DNA of 64,000 bases from DATIRA01 sp963766505 (GTDB lineage Bacteria; Pseudomonadota; Gammaproteobacteria; Steroidobacterales; Steroidobacteraceae). This document shows, in pieces, positions 59,276-64,000 of the stretch. Each line of letters begins with the position of its first letter. Position 1 is the stretch's first letter. The position numbers and the translations under genes were made by a program. The notes below the pieces were generated by a model, which saw only the letters and a program-made list of their open reading frames with translations, was not told where the DNA came from and did not search any database. The stretch covers positions 372,001-436,000 of the forward strand of contig CAVYAL010000001.1 in assembly GCA_963766505.1 (NCBI GenBank). Direction: 5' to 3'.

Positions 59276-60054
59276 TGGACTGCCAGATGCCGGGCATGGA
59301 CGGGTATTCCGCAACAGAGGCGATCCGGCGCGACGAGAGCCAGCGCGGGCTGCCGCCGACGCAGGTCTTTGCGCTGACGGCGAACGTGATGGCGCGTGAC
59401 CGCGACCGCTGCGTGGCGGCGGGAATGGATGGCTTCCTCGGCAAGCCCTTCAGGGCCGCGCAGTTGCTCGAGCTGCTGCGGCCGATCGCCACGGCACGCG
59501 GCGAGTCCCCAGGCGTCCCGGCCGAGGACGGGCCAGGAGCCGAACCGGACGCACCGGCGGCCGTGGTCGAGGACCACGAGGACCATTCCGCGGGCGTGGA
59601 CGAAGCGCTCGCCCGGTCGGACGAGACGCTCGACGATGCCGGGACCGATGCGTTGCTCGAGGCTCCGGCCGTGGCCATGGCGCCCGTCTCCCGACTGCCT
59701 GTGCTCGATCTGGAGCAGGTGGAGTCCATCCGCAGCCTCGGCAAGCCACGGGTCTTCGAGCAGATGTGCGAGATGCTGTTCGCGTCCGCCGGCGAAACCT
59801 TCGAGCGCCTCGACGCGGCGATCGCGGACGGCGATCTCGAGCAGGTGGCGGCGGCGACGCACTCGCTGAAGTCTCCGGTCGGCAACCTCGGCGGAAGACG
59901 CCTGGCAGACCTGCTCGAGCGCTGCGAGACCGCGGCGCGGGAAGGCCGCGAACTCACCCAGGTGCGGCGTACGACTACGCCCCTCAAGCCCCACTACGCC
60001 GCGCTGGTCGCCGCGCTCGAGGCAGAGCTGCGCCGGGCTAACGGAACACGCTGA
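59140..60054 (+). CDS. Receiver-Hpt protein, likely C-terminal part of the hybrid kinase
   Basis: About 304 aa in a different frame from the preceding kinase. The receiver shows VADDNAIN (acidic pocket), AVLMDCQMPGMDG (phospho-Asp), ALTAN (Thr/Ser) and LGKPF (Lys); an acidic linker follows and then an Hpt helical domain with AATHSLKSPVGNLGG (phospho-His). A GTG at 59140 allows independent translation, but the open frame extends upstream through SPQLGLQVLVADDN, as expected for a fused kinase-REC-REC-Hpt phosphorelay. Best seen as the second half of a split gene; downstream response regulator follows after 14 bp. Confidence 0.75.
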   Translation: MADDNAINCAVAVAMLEEFGCKVVVAEDGRSAVDLAKEQRFDAVLMDCQMPGMDGYSATEAIRRDESQRGLPPTQVFALTANVMARDRDRCVAAGMDGFLGKPFRAAQLLELLRPIATARGESPGVPAEDGPGAEPDAPAAVVEDHEDHSAGVDEALARSDETLDDAGTDALLEAPAVAMAPVSRLPVLDLEQVESIRSLGKPRVFEQMCEMLFASAGETFERLDAAIADGDLEQVAAATHSLKSPVGNLGGRRLADLLERCETAAREGRELTQVRRTTTPLKPHYAALVAALEAELRRANGTR

Positions 60055-60068
60055 AGAAGATCCGATAC

Positions 60069-62264
60069 ATGAACGAAGACGCCAACACGACCCTGCTGAT
60101 CGCCGACGACGATCCCTCGCACCTGCTGCTGGTGGAAGCAGCGCTCGCCGGGGCCGGCTTTCTGGTGCACACGGCCGAGGACGGCGCACAGGCCGTGCAA
60201 CGCTTCGACGAAGTCAAGCCCGATTGCGTCATCCTCGACGTGATGATGCCGAATCTCTCGGGCATCGATGCGTGCCGCGAGATCCGCAAGAAGGCCGAGA
60301 ACCGTCTCGTGCCCGTCCTGATGCTGACCGGTCGCAACGACCTGACGGCGATCAGCGACGCCTATGCGGCCGGTGCCAGCGACTTCGCCCAGAAGGGCAT
60401 GAACCCGCGCCTGCTCGTCGAGCGCGTTCGCTTCCTGTTGCGCGACCGGGAACTCCGTGAGGAGCTGCATGCCAGCCGGTCCAAGTTGCTGCTGGCCCAG
60501 AGCATCGCTCGTGTGGGGCACTGGGAACTCGACGTGGATGGCAGGACGCTGCATGTCTCGCCGATGATCGGCCAGTTGCTCGGATTCGACGCCGACGGCC
60601 CCGCACGCTACGAGGACTTCGTCGCACTGCTCGATCCGCAGGAGCAGGACGCGGTGCGAATGGCTTTCGTGAACTGCGCGACCAGCAACGGCCGCTTCGG
60701 CTGCGATCACCGGATCCTGGCGCCGGACGGCAATACGATCTGCCTCCACCAGGAGGCTGACCTCGTCCCGGGCACCGGCGGGGCAAGCAGCGGCATCGTG
60801 ATGGTGACGCTGCAGGACCTCACGCGGCTCGACCGCGCAGAGGCGGCCGTGCGCCGCCTGTCCTATTTCGACCCGGTGACCGGCCTGCCGAACCGACGGC
60901 ACCTCGCCGAGCAGGTGTCCAGGGCCCTCGAGGAACCCGACGGCACGGCGGCAATGGGCGTGGTGGCCTTCCGCGTGCACAACTTCGACCGTGTCGTACA
61001 GGCGCACGGCCGCGACCCCGCCAGCCGACTGATCGTGCAGCTGGCGCAGCACCTGGAGGCGGAGCTCGAACGGATAGGACAGGCCGGTACGATCCTCTGG
61101 CGTGCCGAGTCACCCTCTGTATGCCGCAGCTCCGACGGCGAACTGAGCGTGCTGCTGCGCAGTCGCGAGGGTGCGGAACACGTCGCGACCGTGACGCATG
61201 CGGTGCTCGAGTCGGTATCGGCGAAGGCACAGCAGACCGACGCCGAGTACGTGCCCGCCATCAGTGCGGGTATCGCACTCGCCGAGGGGACCGCAGACGC
61301 CGAGCAGCTGCTCGGTAACGCCCACGCAGCCGCAGAGCGGGCCACGGACCCGCGCAGCTGCGTGCTGTATTCGCCTATGCCGCAGGCAAAGCTGCGCCGG
61401 CGACTCGCGATAGAGTCCTCGCTGCGAAGCGCGGTGGAGCGGCGCGAGCTGCAGCTCGTATATCAGCCCAGGGTCGCCGCGGACACGTTCGAGCTGACCG
61501 GCGTCGAGTGCCTGGTACGGTGGGAGCACCCGCAGTACGGCACGATCCGCCCGGAGGAGTTCATCTCGATCGCCCAGGAATCCGGGATCGTCGACGACAT
61601 CGGCCGATGGATGCTCGAGGAGGCCTGCCGGCAGATGGCAGCCTGGCGGCATCGCTATGAGCGCAGGTTCTTTGCATCGGTGCACATCCTTGGACGGCAG
61701 CTGCGGGACCCCAGGCTCGGCGCCGCGATCCACTCGGCTCTCGAGCGGCACAACCTGCCGGTCGAGTCTATCAAGGTGGAGATCTCCGAGAGGACCATCA
61801 CCGAGGCCCCGGAGGCAGCCTATGCGCTGCTCGAGGAACTGCAGCGTTACGGCCTGCCCGTCGGGATCGACGACTTCGGTACCGGGCACTCCTCGCTCGG
61901 CCGGGTCCGTCGCATCGCCTTCAACTCGATCAAGCTCGATCCGGCCCTGATGGCCGAACTCTACACAGATCCGTGGATCCAGGGTGTCACCACGGCAGTC
62001 CTCGGAATGGCACGGTCGAACCAGATCCGCACCGTGGCCGACGAAATCGACGACCCGGCGACGCTCGAGATGCTGCGCGCGCTCGGCTTCGACGAGGTGC
62101 AGGGCCCGTGCGTTGCGCACCCGATGAAGGCGCGGGACTTCGAGGAATGGCTGGAGCGAGGCGCGGCCCGTCACCTCGTCCATGAGCTTGGCGGCGAGTT
62201 CGACGACGGGGTCGAGGTGTCCGACAGCACGATCGACGACATCGTGAAGTGGGCGAACGGATAG
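60069..62264 (+). CDS. REC-PAS-GGDEF-EAL protein with degenerate catalytic motifs
   Basis: A 731-aa response regulator. REC (1-120) has IADDDPSH, VILDVMMPNLSG and KGMN; a PAS-like domain follows (about 145-260, VGHWELDVDG); the GGDEF domain (about 275-430) has SSDGELSVLL where GGDEF should be; the EAL domain (about 450-690) reads VECLVRW for EALLRW, SVHILGRQ for SVNxSxxQ (metal-binding Asn replaced), IDDFGTGHSSL intact, and VADEIDD for VAEGVE. Cyclase activity is unlikely and phosphodiesterase activity doubtful, so it may be a c-di-GMP effector controlled by the upstream kinase. Confidence 0.88.
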   Translation: MNEDANTTLLIADDDPSHLLLVEAALAGAGFLVHTAEDGAQAVQRFDEVKPDCVILDVMMPNLSGIDACREIRKKAENRLVPVLMLTGRNDLTAISDAYAAGASDFAQKGMNPRLLVERVRFLLRDRELREELHASRSKLLLAQSIARVGHWELDVDGRTLHVSPMIGQLLGFDADGPARYEDFVALLDPQEQDAVRMAFVNCATSNGRFGCDHRILAPDGNTICLHQEADLVPGTGGASSGIVMVTLQDLTRLDRAEAAVRRLSYFDPVTGLPNRRHLAEQVSRALEEPDGTAAMGVVAFRVHNFDRVVQAHGRDPASRLIVQLAQHLEAELERIGQAGTILWRAESPSVCRSSDGELSVLLRSREGAEHVATVTHAVLESVSAKAQQTDAEYVPAISAGIALAEGTADAEQLLGNAHAAAERATDPRSCVLYSPMPQAKLRRRLAIESSLRSAVERRELQLVYQPRVAADTFELTGVECLVRWEHPQYGTIRPEEFISIAQESGIVDDIGRWMLEEACRQMAAWRHRYERRFFASVHILGRQLRDPRLGAAIHSALERHNLPVESIKVEISERTITEAPEAAYALLEELQRYGLPVGIDDFGTGHSSLGRVRRIAFNSIKLDPALMAELYTDPWIQGVTTAVLGMARSNQIRTVADEIDDPATLEMLRALGFDEVQGPCVAHPMKARDFEEWLERGAARHLVHELGGEFDDGVEVSDSTIDDIVKWANG

Positions 62265-62378
62265 CGGACCGGATCGTCACTCCCGCAGCTGATCGGTTTA
62301 ACATCCGTATCTGCTGCACACGGGGAGAAAAATCATGGTCGCTCGCGCTCCCGCTGGTCGACATGACGGACGCCTGAC

Positions 62379-62639
62379 ATGCTTGCGCTGCTGATCGACT
62401 GCATCGTCGCGGCGCTGCTGGTGAGATTCGTTCCGCCAGGCTGGAAGCGGCTGCTGTTCGGCCTGCTCGGAGGCTGGCTGGCAGCGATCGCGGATGCGGC
62501 GCTGTTCGGCGGGACGCCGCTCGACATGCTCTCCAAGATGACCGTGGGCCTGCTGGTGCATCCGCTGATCATCGCCGGTCTGGTCTGGCTGTTCGAGAAG
62601 CTGAGGTCCCGGGGCAAGCGCCAGGACGAGTCAGGCTGA
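62379..62639 (+). CDS. Small hypothetical membrane protein
   Basis: An 86-aa protein with three hydrophobic stretches (MLALLIDCIVAALLVRFVPP, RLLFGLLGGWLAAIADAALFGG, GLLVHPLIIAGLVWLF) and a basic tail (KLRSRGKRQDESG). No family recognised. Its start is an ATG at 62379 with a modest RBS. Confidence 0.65.
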   Translation: MLALLIDCIVAALLVRFVPPGWKRLLFGLLGGWLAAIADAALFGGTPLDMLSKMTVGLLVHPLIIAGLVWLFEKLRSRGKRQDESG

Positions 62640-62710
62640 CGGTTGCCGGGCGGCCCCGCTATGCTCGCGGGAAGCGTCCGAACTTCAGAGCACCGCGGAG
62701 GCAGCATTAC

Positions 62711-63688
62711 ATGAAGACCCGTATCACCGAACTCTTTGGAATCGAGCATCCGATCATCCAGGGCGGCATGCATTACGTCGGCTTCGCCGAACTGGCGGCC
62801 GCGGTATCGAACGCCGGCGGCCTCGGCATCATCACCGGCCTCACGCAGAAGACGCCCGATGCGCTCGCCAGGGAAATCCGGCGCTGCCGTGACATGACCG
62901 ACAAGCCTTTCGGCGTCAACATCACGTTCCTGCCCACGGTGACCGCCCCCGACTACCCCGGCTACATCCGCGCCATCGTCGAGGGCGGAGTGAAGATCGT
63001 CGAGACCGCGGGCCGCAATCCGGAGCAGGTGATGCCACACCTGCACGCGGCCGGCATCAAGGTGATCCACAAGTGCACGTCGGTGCGACACTCACTGAAG
63101 GCGCAGTCGATCGGCTGCGACGCGGTCAGCGTGGACGGCTTCGAGTGCGGCGGACATCCCGGAGAGGATGACGTCCCCAATTTCATCCTGCTGCCGCGGG
63201 CAGCCGAGGAACTCAAGATCCCGTTCGTCGCGTCGGGCGGCATGGCGGATGGTCGCTCGCTGGTCGCGGCGCTGTCGCTGGGCGCTGACGGCATCAACAT
63301 GGGGACGCGCTTCATCGCGACCAAGGAGGCGCCGGTACACGAGAACGTCAAGCAGGCCATCGTGGCCGCGAGCGAGCTCGACACGCGGCTGGTGATGCGC
63401 CCACTGCGCAATACCGAACGCGTCATGCGCAATGCCGCCGTGGACCACCTGCTGGAGAAAGAGCGCACGCTCGGCAGCGAGCTCAAGTTCGAGGACATCA
63501 TCGAGCAGGTCGCCGGGGTCTACCCCCGCATCATGATGAATGGCGACATGGACGCGGGCGCCTGGTCCTGCGGCATGGTTGCCGGGCTCGTGCACGACGT
63601 GCCGACCGTCAAGGAACTCGTGGACCGCATCATGCGCGAGGCAGAGCAGATCATCGGCAAGCGGCTGGCAGGCATGGTCGCCGGCTGA
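62711..63688 (+). CDS. Nitronate monooxygenase-family flavoprotein
   Basis: A 325-aa TIM-barrel FMN enzyme. Motifs: HPIIQGGMHYVG at the N-terminus, ETAGRNPEQVMPHL, HKCTSVRHSLKAQSIGCDAVSVDGFECGGHPGE and FVASGGMADGRSLVAALSLGADGINMGTRFIATKEA, which binds FMN phosphate. Class I/II NMO enzymes oxidise nitroalkane anions such as propionate 3-nitronate; related proteins act on other substrates. Strong RBS-like GCGGAGG before ATG. Confidence 0.9.
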   Translation: MKTRITELFGIEHPIIQGGMHYVGFAELAAAVSNAGGLGIITGLTQKTPDALAREIRRCRDMTDKPFGVNITFLPTVTAPDYPGYIRAIVEGGVKIVETAGRNPEQVMPHLHAAGIKVIHKCTSVRHSLKAQSIGCDAVSVDGFECGGHPGEDDVPNFILLPRAAEELKIPFVASGGMADGRSLVAALSLGADGINMGTRFIATKEAPVHENVKQAIVAASELDTRLVMRPLRNTERVMRNAAVDHLLEKERTLGSELKFEDIIEQVAGVYPRIMMNGDMDAGAWSCGMVAGLVHDVPTVKELVDRIMREAEQIIGKRLAGMVAG

Positions 63689-63710
63689 GCCCGATCACAC
63701 CGGGTTCGCC

Positions 63711-64000
63711 TCAGCGAAGGCAGAAGCCCAGCCAGGCTGCGAGGGCCAGCAGCAGCGCGGGCAGGAGCCACTCCGCGAGCCGCAGCGCGAGCAGCACGCG
63801 CCGGAACCAGCGTCGGTCGTTGAGACGCGGAAACGGGACACCTGCCGGCACCGGCCTGTCGAGAAAAGCGCACAAGGGCTGCCAGCCCTGTTGCACGTCG
63901 AACTCGAGCAGCCGCGCCGGCGGCACTGTGCGTCGAACCTCCGCGAGGTGCTTTTCGTACACTTCGATGGCCCAGGCCCGGTCCAGGAACCGGCCCTGGA
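63711..64000 (-). CDS. Sulfotransferase-like protein, C-terminal part (5' end beyond window)
   Basis: The frame is open to the right edge (about 96 codons). The sequence EVYEKHLAEVRRTVPPARLLEFDVQQGWQPLCAFLDRPVP...PFPRLND is a typical end of a family of bacterial sulfotransferase/heparan-type enzymes (usual RYEAHNAEVRR...PLCxFLG...FPRxND). It ends with a Leu-rich hydrophobic stretch (about 20 residues), a possible C-terminal anchor. The N-terminal PAPS-binding part is not in the window. Confidence 0.75.
   Translation of the reverse strand, partial: QGRFLDRAWAIEVYEKHLAEVRRTVPPARLLEFDVQQGWQPLCAFLDRPVPAGVPFPRLNDRRWFRRVLLALRLAEWLLPALLLALAAWLGFCLR

Overview
The window is high-GC DNA (about two thirds G+C by eye), densely packed with genes that often overlap by 4 bp. 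The gene families (Uup, DUF2058, ecotin, YqjD/E/K-like proteins, bacterioferritin with Bfd, an Isp-type hydrogenase) point to a gammaproteobacterium that can oxidise reduced sulfur and hydrogen. It also carries many exported hydrolases (S10, DUF885, trypsin-like, ceramidase-like, M19, M23). A Chromatiales or Woeseia-like lineage would fit, but that is inference.

The centre of interest is a run of 18 genes on the minus strand, read from 38011 down to 20118. It starts with an HDAC-like hydrolase, two radical SAM proteins resembling LipS1/LipS2, a two-domain lipoate-protein ligase (sLpl type) and a class I amidotransferase-like protein whose Cys nucleophile is missing. After a 118-bp gap with a promoter-like sequence and a 32-bp palindrome come dsrE3, shdrC1, shdrB1, shdrA, a 280-aa protein, shdrC2, shdrB2, a 144-aa unknown and lbpA. 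This is the sulfane-sulfur-oxidising heterodisulfide-reductase-like (sHdr) system with its lipoate-binding protein. The lbpA stop codon abuts the start of a hydrogenase maturation protease gene, and hynS-isp1-isp2-hynL (group 1e-like [NiFe] hydrogenase) follows. Divergently from 38106, dsrE2, tusA, a FadL/OmpP1 porin and a YeiH-type putative sulfate exporter look like the sulfur-trafficking and import/export arm.

Flanking regions. 1-20 kb: a Cys-less rhodanese, an S10 peptidase, a Fur-box-controlled bfd/bfr pair, a yqjDEK-like operon, exported RidA, a ceramidase-like enzyme, an MFS carrier coupled to a haem-containing Vgb-like propeller, DUF2157/GDYXXLXY membrane proteins, Sel1 and M19 proteins, Uup, malic enzyme, a TauD-like dioxygenase and an EamA transporter. 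41-52 kb: a DUF885 lipoprotein, a trypsin-like protease, an amidohydrolase pseudogene with an internal deletion, a four-gene coupled operon (YpsA-like, GST, frameshifted ATP-grasp, NRAMP-like), housekeeping proteins and ecotin. 52-64 kb: an M23/coiled-coil/bactofilin envelope operon, a divergent pyrophosphatase, a hybrid histidine kinase whose second receiver plus Hpt lie in another frame, a REC-PAS-GGDEF-EAL protein with degenerate catalytic motifs, a nitronate monooxygenase and the end of a sulfotransferase.

No tRNA, rRNA, insertion sequence, CRISPR array or prophage was seen.
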